64,000 bases of DNA. Source: Thermomonospora catenispora. GTDB taxonomy: Bacteria > Actinomycetota > Actinomycetes > Streptosporangiales > Streptosporangiaceae. Under the pieces are notes generated by a model. The model had not been told where the DNA came from, searched no databases, and was given only the letters and a program-made list of their open reading frames with translations. Both the position numbers and the translations under genes were made by a program. Of the stretch, positions 49,282-57,512 are shown piece by piece (position 1 is the stretch's first letter; the number at the start of each line of letters is the position of its first letter). Location: the NCBI RefSeq assembly GCF_006363815.1, contig NZ_RRYT01000018.1, positions 1 to 64,000 of the forward strand, written 5' to 3'.

Positions 49282-49647
49282 TCAGCGGCCGGGACGGCCG
49301 GGCCAGGCGGCCGCTCCGGCGTGGTGCGCCGTCGGCGGGTTCGGGTCCGGCAGGTGCGAGAAGCGGGCGGGTTCCCGGCCGTGCGGGGCCGGCTGAGGCG
49401 GGGCGGGACGGGGCGGAGCCGGCCGGGGCGCGGCGGGCGACGGGACCGGATGGGCCTCGATGCGGGCGATGAGGCGCTGCGGAGTCTCGGCCTCGATGAA
49501 ATCGCCGATGTCCTGGGAACGGGGCGGCAACGCCCACCAACGGCGGGTGGACAGGCCGAACCAGATGGACCATCCCGGATAACGGCGGCTCAGCGCCTCG
49601 ACCTCGGCCGCGTGGTCGTCCATGGGTACGCTGTTTTCGGTCTGCAC
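49282..49647 (-). CDS. Small conserved hypothetical actinobacterial protein
   Basis: This 121-residue protein starts at GTG 49647 with AGGGAG six bases upstream. Residues 15-65 form a compact domain (RRYPGWSIWFGLSTRRWWALP, then ETPQRLIARIEAH; quoted in parts), a pattern I associate with a widespread actinobacterial family of unknown function found beside XRE/ATPase regulators. The C-terminal half is Pro/Ala-rich and disordered. Confidence 0.72.
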   Translation of the reverse strand: MQTENSVPMDDHAAEVEALSRRYPGWSIWFGLSTRRWWALPPRSQDIGDFIEAETPQRLIARIEAHPVPSPAAPRPAPPRPAPPQPAPHGREPARFSHLPDPNPPTAHHAGAAAWPGRPGR

Positions 49648-49975
49648 CGGACGCTCCCTGGAGGATTCCGGAATCCGAACACGGCCTCGACCGCCCCGGG
49701 TCCCGTCTTTTCAGCCGCTCGTTCAATTACGACGGTCCCGAGTGTGTCGTACGGCATTAGGACGGGTCAATGGGGGAGAACCATTGTTCAGTCGCACCGA
49801 GTCGGCATATTCCCACGCCGGAAACCTACCGTCGGGAGAAAACACCGCCCCCGACACCTGCGCGGGGTGACGCTGCGCGACGCCGCCGCCACCCCTCGAC
49901 GATGAACGACGCCGGGTGATTTGCACGATTTTCTGAGATTCCCTGTGAGGGTCCCGACTCTCGGGGTGACAAGAA
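49648..49975. other. Intergenic region, no gene seen
   Basis: This stretch of about 330 bases is clearly AT-richer than most of the window (e.g. around 49725-49800). It lies upstream of the small minus-strand gene and downstream of mmsA. It probably holds the promoter of the gene at 49647. No inverted repeat stood out. Confidence 0.5.
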
Positions 49976-50005
49976 GATCCCGCCGGAGTCAGGTCCGGCG
50001 GGATC
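49976..50005 (-). terminator. Terminator of the aminotransferase-mmsA operon
   Basis: A perfect 12-base stem, GATCCCGCCGGA (49976-49987) with its complement (49994-50005), has a six-base loop. It lies 24 bases after the mmsA stop, and the minus-strand bases that follow begin TTCTTGTC, moderately T-rich. Confidence 0.8.
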
Positions 50006-50029
50006 GGTGCGCACGGGCCGCCCGGAGGC

Positions 50030-51553
50030 TCAGCCGTTGGTGGGGAAGCCCAGGTTCACTCCCCCGTGGCCGGGGTCGAGCCAGCGGGCGGTCACCGCCT
50101 TGGTGCGGGTGTAGAAGTGCACGCCCTCCATGCCGTGGGCGTGGCTGTCGCCGAACAGCGAGTCCTTCCAGCCGCCGAACGAGTAGTAGGCCATCGGCAC
50201 CGGGATCGGCACGTTGATGCCGACCATGCCGACCTCCACCTCGCTTTGGAACCGCCGGGCCGCCCCGCCGTCATTGGTGAAGATCGCCGTTCCGTTCCCG
50301 TAGGGGTTGGCCGCGATCAGCGCCATCGCCTCGTCGTAGGAGCCGACCCGCACCACCGACAGCACCGGGCCGAAGATCTCGTCCCGATAGGCGTCCATCG
50401 CCGGCGTCACGCGGTCCAGCACGGTCGGGCCGAGCCAGAAGCCCTCGGCGTACTCGGCCCCCTCCACCGCGACCTCGCGCCCGTCCACCACCACGGCGGC
50501 GCCCTGCCGCCGGGCCCCGTCGATGTAGGAGGCGACCCGGTCGCGGTGCTCCCGAGTGATCAACGGCCCCATCTGCGAGCGCGGGTCGTCGCCCGGGCCC
50601 ACGCGCAGGTCCGCCGCCCGCTCCCGGATCTTGTCCACCAGCCGGTCGCCCACCGGCTCGACCGCGACGACCACCGAGATCGCCATGCACCGCTCACCGG
50701 CCGAGCCGAACCCGGCCGACACCGCCGCGTCGGCGGCCAGGTCCAGATCGGCGTCGGGCAGCACCACCATGTGGTTCTTGGCGCCGCCGAGCGCCTGGAC
50801 CCGCTTGCCGTGCCGCGCGGCGGTCGCGTACACGTGCCGGGCGACGGGGGTGGAGCCGACGAAGCTGACCGCCTTGACGTCCGGATGCTCCAGCAGGGCG
50901 TCCACCGCGATCCGGTCCCCGTGCACCACGTTGAACACCCCGTCCGGCAGCCCGGCGTCGACCCACAGCTCGGCCAGCCGCACCGAGGCCGAGGGGTCCT
51001 TCTCCGACGGCTTGAGCACGAACGTGTCGCCGCAGGCGATCGCTATCGGGAACATCCACATCGGCACCATCGCCGGGAAGTTGAACGGGGTGATCCCCGC
51101 GACCACGCCCAGCGGCTGCAGGATCGTGTAGGCGTCCACCCGGCTGGAGACGTTCTCGGAGAACCCGCCCTTGAGCAGATGCGGGATCCCGCAGGCGAAC
51201 TCCACCACCTCCAGGCCGCGGGTCACCTCCCCGAGGGCGTCGGAGCGGACCTTGCCGTGCTCGGAGCCGATCAGCGCGGCCAGCTCGTCGCGGTGCGCGG
51301 CCAGCAGTTCCCGGAAGCGGAACAGCACCGCGGTGCGCCGGGCCAGCGAGGCGTCCCGCCAGGCGGGCCAGGCGGCCTTGGCGGCGGCGACCGCGGCGTT
51401 CACCTCCTCGGGTCCGGCGAAGTCGACCTTCCCCGCCACCCGGCCGGTGGTGGGCTCGCAGATGTCGCCCTGCCGGTCGGCCGGACCGTCGTAGGGCTTG
51501 CCGTCGATCCAGTGCCGGACGTGCTTGTCCGCGTTCACCGTGCCTGCGTTCAC
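50030..51553 (-). CDS. mmsA: CoA-acylating methylmalonate-semialdehyde dehydrogenase
   Basis: This 507-residue aldehyde dehydrogenase has NFPAMVPMWMFPIAIACGD (about 158-176), FVGSTPVA, the catalytic Cys in AGERCMAIS (about 284) and EIFGPVLSVV. The pattern ITPFNFP plus GERCMA marks the CoA-dependent MMSDH group, which converts methylmalonate or malonate semialdehyde to propionyl- or acetyl-CoA. The start is GTG at 51553 in a GTGA overlap with the aminotransferase gene. It takes the semialdehyde made by that enzyme. Confidence 0.94.
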   Translation of the reverse strand: MNAGTVNADKHVRHWIDGKPYDGPADRQGDICEPTTGRVAGKVDFAGPEEVNAAVAAAKAAWPAWRDASLARRTAVLFRFRELLAAHRDELAALIGSEHGKVRSDALGEVTRGLEVVEFACGIPHLLKGGFSENVSSRVDAYTILQPLGVVAGITPFNFPAMVPMWMFPIAIACGDTFVLKPSEKDPSASVRLAELWVDAGLPDGVFNVVHGDRIAVDALLEHPDVKAVSFVGSTPVARHVYATAARHGKRVQALGGAKNHMVVLPDADLDLAADAAVSAGFGSAGERCMAISVVVAVEPVGDRLVDKIRERAADLRVGPGDDPRSQMGPLITREHRDRVASYIDGARRQGAAVVVDGREVAVEGAEYAEGFWLGPTVLDRVTPAMDAYRDEIFGPVLSVVRVGSYDEAMALIAANPYGNGTAIFTNDGGAARRFQSEVEVGMVGINVPIPVPMAYYSFGGWKDSLFGDSHAHGMEGVHFYTRTKAVTARWLDPGHGGVNLGFPTNG

Positions 51554-52845
51554 TTGGCGGCCTCGTTCGTCGCTTCCAGGGAGTCGATCAGGATGCCCAG
51601 GCCCTCGCGGGCCTCGTCCTCGGTCAACGTGAGCGGCGGCGCCATCCGGACGACGTTGCCGTACAGGCCGCCCTTGCCGACCAGCAGGCCGCGCTCGCGG
51701 GTCTCCTCCATCATCCGGCCCGCCAGCGCGGGGGCGGGCTCGCCGGTGCCGGGGTCGACCAGCTCGACGGCGAACATCAGGCCCTTGCCGCGCACGTCCC
51801 CCACCACCGGCAGCCGCCCGGCGGCCTCCCGCAGCCCGCCGATGATCAGCGCGCCGAGCTTCGCGGCGTTGGCCTGCAGGTCGTGCTCCAGCACGTAGTC
51901 CAAGGTGGCGTTGGCGGCGGCCATCGCGATCGGGTTGCCGCCGAAGGTCGACAGCCCCGAGGCGTGCAGCGCGTCCATGAGCTCTCCGCGCGCCACCACG
52001 CCGCCGATCGCGAAGCCGTTGCCCAGCCCCTTGGCGAAGGTCATGATGTCCGGCGTCACCCCGTGGGCCTGAATGCCGAAGAACGTCTCCCCGGTCCGCC
52101 CCCAGCCGGTCTGCACCTCGTCGGAGATGAGCAGCGCCCCGTACTCGTCCAGGACCTCCTTGTAGGCGGCCAGCAGCCCGTCGGGGGGCATGGTGAAGCC
52201 GCCCACCCCCTGCACCGGCTCGGCGATCAGCGCCGCCACGTCGCCGCCGGTGGCGGTGGCCAGCAGATGCCGCAGGTCCTCGACGCAGACCTTGATGTAG
52301 TCGGCGTCCGACAGGCCGGCGAACTGCGGCAGGCGCCGGTCGGCGCCGTGCAGGAAGTGCACGTTCAGCGGCGAGTAGGAGTTGTTGCGCCAAGAGCGGT
52401 TGCCGGTCACCCCCAGCGCGCCGAACGAGCGGCCGTGGTAGCTCTGCCGCATCGCCAGCACCTGGTCGCTCTTGCGGGCGTAGGTGGCCAGCAGCAGGGC
52501 CGTCTCGTTGGCCTCGGTGCCGGAGTTGGTGAAGAACACCTTGGCGTTCTCGATGCCCGACAGCCGGACGATCTTCTCGGCCAGCTCGACCTGACCGCGC
52601 AGCAGATACGCGGTCGAGGTGTGCACCACGCCGGTGGCCAGCTGCCGCTCCACCGCCTCCCGCACCTCGGCCACGTCGTAGCCGAGCATGTTGGTCACGA
52701 TGCCGCCGAAGAAGTCCAGGTAGGTGCGGCCGTCGGCGTCGGTGACCCGCCTCCCTCGGCCGGAGACGATCTCGATGGGCCGTTCGTAGTACAGGGCGAC
52801 CCAGTCCGGCATGACCGCGCGGTGACGTGCGAGCAAGTCCGACAT
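51550..52845 (-). CDS. Class III omega-aminotransferase (AGXT2 / beta-alanine type)
   Basis: This 431-residue PLP enzyme has FFTNSGTEANE (about 104-114), SYHGRSFGALG, the ISDEVQTGWGRTG Asp loop, and the PLP lysine in TFAKGLGNG (about 275). It resembles mammalian AGXT2-like enzymes, which transaminate beta-alanine, beta-aminoisobutyrate or 4-aminobutyrate to semialdehydes. The partnership with mmsA makes beta-alanine/beta-aminoisobutyrate (from pyrimidines or valine) the best guess. It is divergent from PucR, with the PCD gene between. Confidence 0.92.
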   Translation of the reverse strand: MSDLLARHRAVMPDWVALYYERPIEIVSGRGRRVTDADGRTYLDFFGGIVTNMLGYDVAEVREAVERQLATGVVHTSTAYLLRGQVELAEKIVRLSGIENAKVFFTNSGTEANETALLLATYARKSDQVLAMRQSYHGRSFGALGVTGNRSWRNNSYSPLNVHFLHGADRRLPQFAGLSDADYIKVCVEDLRHLLATATGGDVAALIAEPVQGVGGFTMPPDGLLAAYKEVLDEYGALLISDEVQTGWGRTGETFFGIQAHGVTPDIMTFAKGLGNGFAIGGVVARGELMDALHASGLSTFGGNPIAMAAANATLDYVLEHDLQANAAKLGALIIGGLREAAGRLPVVGDVRGKGLMFAVELVDPGTGEPAPALAGRMMEETRERGLLVGKGGLYGNVVRMAPPLTLTEDEAREGLGILIDSLEATNEAAK

Positions 52846-52951
52846 GGGTCAAGTCTGGTGCCGCCGGACCGGCGGCACCAGAGACACTGTGTCGGCTCCG
52901 CGGGACGTTCCTTGACGGTGTGTCCGGGCGGGCGCGTCCGGGCGGGCGCGG

Positions 52952-53233
52952 CTAGCCGCGCAGCCCGTTGATCCGCCGCGCCAGGTCGAAGTCCTTGCCG
53001 GTGAGGCCGCCCGCCGAGTGCGTGGACAGGCTGAGCGTCACCGTGTTCCAGCGGATCGTGATGTCGGGGTGGTGGTCGGCCTCCTCGGCGAGCTCGGCGA
53101 CCCGGTTGACGAACGCCATGGCCTCGGCGAAGTCGGCCAGGCGCACCGTGGTGACGATGGCCTCCCCGTCCCGTTCCCAGCCGGGCGTCGTCTCCAGCTC
53201 GGCGGCGATCGACCGTTCGTCCAGCAGGCTCAT
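52952..53233 (-). CDS. phhB: Pterin-4a-carbinolamine dehydratase
   Basis: This 93-residue protein has EEADHHPDITIRWNTV (about 48-63), whose His pair and Trp form the active site, and LSTHSAGGLTGKDFDLA. It dehydrates 4a-hydroxytetrahydrobiopterin made by aromatic amino-acid hydroxylases. No such hydroxylase is in the window, so its partner is distant, or it has a second role. It lies between the aminotransferase and PucR and is transcribed with neither clearly. Confidence 0.93.
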   Translation of the reverse strand: MSLLDERSIAAELETTPGWERDGEAIVTTVRLADFAEAMAFVNRVAELAEEADHHPDITIRWNTVTLSLSTHSAGGLTGKDFDLARRINGLRG

Positions 53234-53336
53234 GGGTCCTCTCCTCCCTGCGCGCCATCATGCCCGGGCCGGCGGCCCCGACACCGCTCCGGGCGGGCGG
53301 CGCCACCTGGGCGGGCCGCCCGCGACATGCGGAGGA

Positions 53337-53342
53337 TATTCT
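53337..53342 (+). promoter_or_regulatory. Leaderless -10 box of the PucR gene
   Basis: TATTCT (53337-53342) lies exactly seven bases before the ATG at 53350, which has no properly spaced ribosome-binding site. Transcription would begin at or one base before the start codon. Confidence 0.5.
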
Positions 53343-53349
53343 CGCTGGA

Positions 53350-55008
53350 ATGCACCCCAGCCTGGCCGACGTGCTGGAATTGGAGGCCGTCCGCCGCGGA
53401 CAGCCCCGGGTGGTGGCGGGGGCGGACCGGCTGGACACCCGGGTGCGCTGGGTGCACGTCGCCGAGATCGCCGACATCGGCCACCTGCTGCACGGCGGCG
53501 AACTGGTGCTGACCACCGGCATCGCCCTGCCCGATGAACCGGACCGGCTGCGCGGATACGTGGCCGAGCTGGCCGAGGCGGGCGCCAGCGGGCTGATGAT
53601 CGAGCTGGGCCGCCGCTATGTCGAAGAGCTGCCCGCCGCGCTGCGCGACGCCGCCGAGGAGCACGGCCTGCCGGTGATCGCGCTCGCCCGGGAGACGGTG
53701 TTCATCGACATCACCGAGGCGGTGCACGCCCGGATCCTGGACGCCCAGCTGGACGAGCTGCGGGCTTCCGAGCAGCTGCACGAGATCTTCACCCGGCTGT
53801 CGGTGGAGGGCGCCTCCCCCGCGGAGGTGATCCGCCAGGTGGCCGCGCTGGCGCGACGCCCGGTGGTGCTGGAGAACCTGGCCCATCAAGTGCTGGCCGT
53901 GGAGACCGCCGGGGCCGACCCGGCGGAGCTGCTGGCGGTGTGGGAGACCCGGTCCCGGGCGGTGCGTCCGGACCGTCGCACCGCCTACGACCCGGCCTCC
54001 GGCTGGCTGGTCGCCACGGTCGGCGCCCGCGACGAGGACTGGGGCCGGCTGATCATCGTCGGCGGCGGGCCGCCCACCCCGCGCGACGTGGTGCTGATCG
54101 AACGGGCGGCGACCACGCTGGCGCTGGTCCGGCTGCTGGACCGGCAGGCCGAGAGCCTGGAACGCCAGGCGCACGGCACGATCATCTCCGGCATCCTGGC
54201 CCGCGCCTACGCCGACCCGGCCGAGGCCGCCGCCCGCGCCCGCGCCCTCGGCGTCCCGCTGGTCGGCCGTCGGCTGCTGGGCGTCGTGCTGCGCCCCCGG
54301 GACGGCTCCGCCGAGACCGCCTCCGGCGCCGCCGACGGCGCCCTCGGCGGTGCGGGCGAGCACCAGACGCTGGCCGCGCTGGCCGAGGCCGCCACCGCCG
54401 CCTGCCGCGACGCCCGGCTCCCTGCCCTGGTCGGCCTGCTGGACGAGGCCGGGCCGCAGGAGGCGCGGGTCGGGGTGCTGATCTCCCTGCCCGCCCGCGT
54501 CGACGCCGAGCGGGCGCTGCGCCGGATCGCCGATCGCATCCGCGCCTCCTGCCCTTCCGGGGCGGTGATGGCGGCCGGATCGGTGGTGGAGTCCATCCGC
54601 GACGTGCGCCGGTCGTTCCTGGAGGCCGACCAGGTCGCCGACGCGGCCCGCCGCGACTCGGACGACCGTTTCCTGTACCGTCTGCCCGATCTGCGGTTGC
54701 GCGGCCTGCTGCACCTGCTCCGGGACGACGCCCGGCTGCAGACGTTCGTGGAACGGGAGCTCGGCCCGCTGCTGGACCATGACGCCCGGCGCGGCACCGA
54801 CCTGACCCGCATCCTGTCCGTCTATCTGGCCGCCGGCCGCAACAAGGCCCTGGCCGCCCAGCGGGCGCACCTGTCCCGTCCCGCGCTCTATGAGCGTCTG
54901 CGCCGCATCTCCCGCATCCTGGACGTCGATCTGGACGACGTCGACTCCTGCGTCTCCCTGCACGTCGCCCTGATGGCGTTGGACTCCATCCGCCAGCGCC
55001 CGTCCTGA
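53350..55008 (+). CDS. PucR-family transcriptional regulator
   Basis: This 552-residue protein has an N-terminal PucR sensor domain (about 1-125, HPSLADVLELEAVRRGQPRV), a central GGDEF-like CdaR domain (about 290-420) and a C-terminal PucR helix-turn-helix (about 480-540, VYLAAGRNKALAAQRAHLSRPALYERLRRI; split here). PucR proteins activate purine or amino-acid catabolic genes. It is divergent from the aminotransferase-mmsA operon, its likely target. It appears leaderless. Confidence 0.92.
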   Translation: MHPSLADVLELEAVRRGQPRVVAGADRLDTRVRWVHVAEIADIGHLLHGGELVLTTGIALPDEPDRLRGYVAELAEAGASGLMIELGRRYVEELPAALRDAAEEHGLPVIALARETVFIDITEAVHARILDAQLDELRASEQLHEIFTRLSVEGASPAEVIRQVAALARRPVVLENLAHQVLAVETAGADPAELLAVWETRSRAVRPDRRTAYDPASGWLVATVGARDEDWGRLIIVGGGPPTPRDVVLIERAATTLALVRLLDRQAESLERQAHGTIISGILARAYADPAEAAARARALGVPLVGRRLLGVVLRPRDGSAETASGAADGALGGAGEHQTLAALAEAATAACRDARLPALVGLLDEAGPQEARVGVLISLPARVDAERALRRIADRIRASCPSGAVMAAGSVVESIRDVRRSFLEADQVADAARRDSDDRFLYRLPDLRLRGLLHLLRDDARLQTFVERELGPLLDHDARRGTDLTRILSVYLAAGRNKALAAQRAHLSRPALYERLRRISRILDVDLDDVDSCVSLHVALMALDSIRQRPS

Positions 55009-55242
55009 CGGCCCCGGCGTCGCGCACGCCGGCGGGGCGACGGAGCGGCCGGCGGCCGCCACGGGCGGGTCCCGTGCGAATGCGGGACGGGACCGGGGCG
55101 CCCTCCGACGGCGCTCCCGAGGGCGCCCTCCTCGAGGCGGTCGCCGTGCCGGAGCGCCGGCGGCGCCGGTGCCGGGAGCGTCGCCGGGAGCGGAACGGGC
55201 GCGGACTTTGCCTGCGTTGGCGAGCTCTTCCCCCTGACATGG

Positions 55243-55261
55243 GGTTCTCTGGGGCAGAACC
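55243..55261 (+). promoter_or_regulatory. Inverted repeat just upstream of the YbdK-like gene
   Basis: GGTTCT (55243-55248) and AGAACC (55256-55261) form a perfect inverted repeat with a seven-base spacer, ending five bases before the GTG at 55267. It may be an operator or a start-region hairpin. No ribosome-binding site is seen. Confidence 0.45.
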
Positions 55262-55266
55262 GTGAT

Positions 55267-56379
55267 GTGGGCTTGCGCAGTTTCGGGGTCGAGGAGGAGC
55301 TGCTGCTCGTCGACCCGGAGAGCGGGGCTCCCCGTGCGATGTCCGGGGCGGTCCTTCGCCGCGCCCGCCTCCAGGGGGAGGGGCTGCACGCGAGCCCGCT
55401 GGTCGACGGCGGGATCGGAAGCGAGCTGCAGCGCGAGCAGCTGGAGATCTGCACCCGGCCCTGCACCACGCTGGAGGAGCTGGCCGGGCAGGTGCGGCAC
55501 CGCCGGCGGACGGCGGACCGGGCGGCCCGCGAGGCGGGCGTGCGGATCGCGGCGCTGGCGACCTCCCCGATGGCGGTGCACCCGTCGCTGACCCCCCGGG
55601 ACCGGTACCGGCGGCTGGCCGACCAGTACGCCCGGGTCGCCGACGAGCAGCTCATCTGCGGCTGCCACGTGCATGTGGAGGTCTCCTCCCCCGAGGAGGG
55701 GGTGGGCGTGCTGGACCGCATCCGGCCGTGGCTGGCGCCGCTGCTGGCCCTCAGCGCCAACTCGCCGTTCTGGCAGGGGCGCGACACCGGATACGACAGC
55801 TGGCGGTGGCAGGTGTGGCAGGGCTGGCCCTCCAGCGGCCCCACCGCCGTCTTCGGAGACGCCCGGGCCTACCGGGACACGGTCCGGACGATGATCGCCA
55901 CCGGCGTGCTGCTGGACGAGGGCATGGTCTACTTCGACGCGCGCCTGTCCCGCACCTACCCCACGGTCGAGGTCCGGGTGGCCGACGTGTGCCTGATCGC
56001 CGAGGACACCGTGCTGGTGGCCGCGCTGGTCCGGGGGCTGGTGGAGACCGCCGCCCGCGCCTGGCGCGCCGGTGAGCCGCCCGACCCGGTGCGCACCGAG
56101 GTGCTGCGCCTGGCGATGTGGCGGGCCGCCCGGTCCGGGCTGCGCGGCCCGCTGATCCACCCGACGACCTGGCGGCCGGCGCCCGCCGGAACGGTGATCG
56201 AGGCGCTGGTCGAGCATGTGCGCGGCGCCCTGGAGGGCTCCGGCGACCTGGCGGCGGTGCGGCGGGCGCTCCGGTCGCTCCGGGTCCGCGGCACCGGAGC
56301 CCGCCTGCAGCGCGCCGCCCACGCCCGGAGCGGCCGCCTCGTCGAGGTCGTCCGCGACGCCGTCGCCCGGACCGTGTGA
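55267..56379 (+). CDS. Glutamate-cysteine ligase-like protein (GCS2, YbdK type)
   Basis: This 370-residue protein has the GCS2 family pattern: SFGVEEELLLVDP (about 5-17, with substrate/metal Glu residues), HASPLVDGGIGSELQREQLEI, the LATSPMAVHP region, and CGCHVHVEV (about 134-142). YbdK-type enzymes ligate glutamate and cysteine weakly; some relatives (EgtA) act in ergothioneine synthesis. No egtBCDE genes are adjacent. The GTG start at 55267 lacks a ribosome-binding site. Confidence 0.88.
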   Translation: MGLRSFGVEEELLLVDPESGAPRAMSGAVLRRARLQGEGLHASPLVDGGIGSELQREQLEICTRPCTTLEELAGQVRHRRRTADRAAREAGVRIAALATSPMAVHPSLTPRDRYRRLADQYARVADEQLICGCHVHVEVSSPEEGVGVLDRIRPWLAPLLALSANSPFWQGRDTGYDSWRWQVWQGWPSSGPTAVFGDARAYRDTVRTMIATGVLLDEGMVYFDARLSRTYPTVEVRVADVCLIAEDTVLVAALVRGLVETAARAWRAGEPPDPVRTEVLRLAMWRAARSGLRGPLIHPTTWRPAPAGTVIEALVEHVRGALEGSGDLAAVRRALRSLRVRGTGARLQRAAHARSGRLVEVVRDAVARTV

Positions 56380-56397
56380 ACCGCCTGAGGCGCCCCG

Positions 56398-56429
56398 CCC
56401 CGGGCGGATCGTCGACGATCCGCCCGGGG
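56398..56429 (+). terminator. 32-base perfect palindrome after the YbdK-like gene
   Basis: The left arm CCCCGGGCGGATCGTC (56398-56413) is followed at once by its exact reverse complement (56414-56429). It starts 18 bases after the stop codon, and 24 bases separate it from the -10 box of the next gene. As RNA it would fold into a 14-base stem with a four-base loop (terminator without T-run); as DNA it could be an operator. I favour terminator because similar T-less hairpins follow other genes here. Confidence 0.6.
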
Positions 56430-56452
56430 TCCGGGCACCGAGGCGACCGCAG

Positions 56453-56458
56453 TAGCGT
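56453..56458 (+). promoter_or_regulatory. Leaderless -10 box of the atypical SDR gene
   Basis: TAGCGT lies exactly seven bases before the ATG at 56466, which lacks a ribosome-binding site. The same hexamer lies eight bases before the endonuclease V start. Confidence 0.5.
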
Positions 56459-56465
56459 GCTCGGC

Positions 56466-57212
56466 ATGGACCTTGGACTGACCGGACGACGCGCCGCCGT
56501 CGCCGCCGCGAGCAGCGGGCTCGGATTCGCCACCGCACGGGCGCTGGCCGCCGAGGGCGTGCAGGTGGCCGTCTGCAGTCGTGACAGGGAACGCATCGAG
56601 AAGGCCGCCGCCGACATCGGCGAGAACGCTCATCCGATCGTCGCCGACGTCGGCACGCCGGAGGGCGCCGTCGCCTTCGTGGAGGAGGCGCAGCGCCTGC
56701 TGGGCGGAGTGGACATCCTGGTGACCAACGCCGGCGGCCCCCCGCCCGGCGGCTTCGACGACATCGACGTGGAGGCCTATCGGGCGGCGCTGGACCTCAA
56801 CCTGATGTCGGTCGTCGCCATGTGCAAGGCCGCGGTCCCGGCCATGCGCGAACGCAAGTGGGGCCGGGTGCTGGCCATCACGTCCATCTCCGTGCGCCAG
56901 CCCATCGGCGGCCTCATCCTGTCGAACACGGCCCGCGCGGGCGCCACCGGCTTTTTGAAGACGCTCGCCCTGGAGGTCGCCCGCGACGGCGTCACCGTCA
57001 ACTCCCTGCTCCCCGGCTCGCACGCCACCGATCGTCTCCGCCGGCTCCACGGCGGAGACCTGTCCAAGGCCGCCGCGGCCGTCCCCATGGGTCGGGTGGG
57101 CGATCCGGACGACTTCGGCGCCTGCGCCGTCTTCCTGTGCTCCGAGCACGCCCGTTTCGTCACCGGCGCGGCGATCCCCGTCGACGGCGGCGCCTATCTG
57201 GGGCTCCTGTAG
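56466..57212 (+). CDS. Atypical short-chain dehydrogenase lacking the YxxxK pair
   Basis: This 248-residue SDR has an altered nucleotide loop AAASSGLGFATA (about 13-24, instead of TGxxxGxG), TNAGGPPPGG in place of NNAG, and the catalytic Ser in TSIS. At the active-site position it reads SNTARAGATGFLK where classical SDRs have NYxxAKAGxxGFxK, so Tyr becomes Ser or Asn and Lys becomes Arg. It ends normally (PVDGGAYLGLL). A conserved SDR subgroup with this replacement exists; whether it is catalytic by another mechanism is unclear. The start ATG at 56466 appears leaderless. Confidence 0.87.
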   Translation: MDLGLTGRRAAVAAASSGLGFATARALAAEGVQVAVCSRDRERIEKAAADIGENAHPIVADVGTPEGAVAFVEEAQRLLGGVDILVTNAGGPPPGGFDDIDVEAYRAALDLNLMSVVAMCKAAVPAMRERKWGRVLAITSISVRQPIGGLILSNTARAGATGFLKTLALEVARDGVTVNSLLPGSHATDRLRRLHGGDLSKAAAAVPMGRVGDPDDFGACAVFLCSEHARFVTGAAIPVDGGAYLGLL

Positions 57213-57235
57213 CCCGCCGCCCGGGGATCGCGCCG

Positions 57236-57268
57236 CCGTGTCCGGCGCCGTCGTCGACGGGGACACGG
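57236..57268 (+). terminator. Hairpin downstream of the atypical SDR gene
   Basis: CCGTGTCC (57236-57243) pairs with GGACACGG (57261-57268), and inside it CCGTCG (57248-57253) pairs with CGACGG (57255-57260), with a four-base bulge. It starts 23 bases after the stop codon. The rest of the 300-base gap to the WYL gene (57213-57512) shows no gene. Confidence 0.6.
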
Positions 57269-57512
57269 ACCGCGGCCCCCGCCCGGCCGGCCGGTCGTGA
57301 CCGCCGGCCCGCGCCTCTCGCGGCGCGGCGGTGCGATCCGTCGTCCGCCCGACGGACACGGCACCTCGCAGGGCGCCCGTTCACGGATCGGGCCGCCTTC
57401 GCGTCCGGACCCGCGCTCGGGACGGGCGACGCGCCCGTCGGCGGGTCCGGGCCCGCGGTGGAGGGCGGGCGCGGCGAGCAGGGGGTCCCCGCCGCGCCCG
57501 CCGGCCGGGAGG

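Noticed and set aside
48934-49905. Long plus-strand open frame across the non-coding region
   Set aside because: Composition is Arg/Gly/Pro low complexity, it overlaps the supported minus-strand gene at 49282-49647, and it has no ribosome-binding site.
53230-56538. A 1102-codon minus-strand open frame opposite the PucR and YbdK-like genes
   Set aside because: Gly/Gln/Arg/Pro-rich shadow frame; the plus strand holds two genes with clear family motifs over the same bases.
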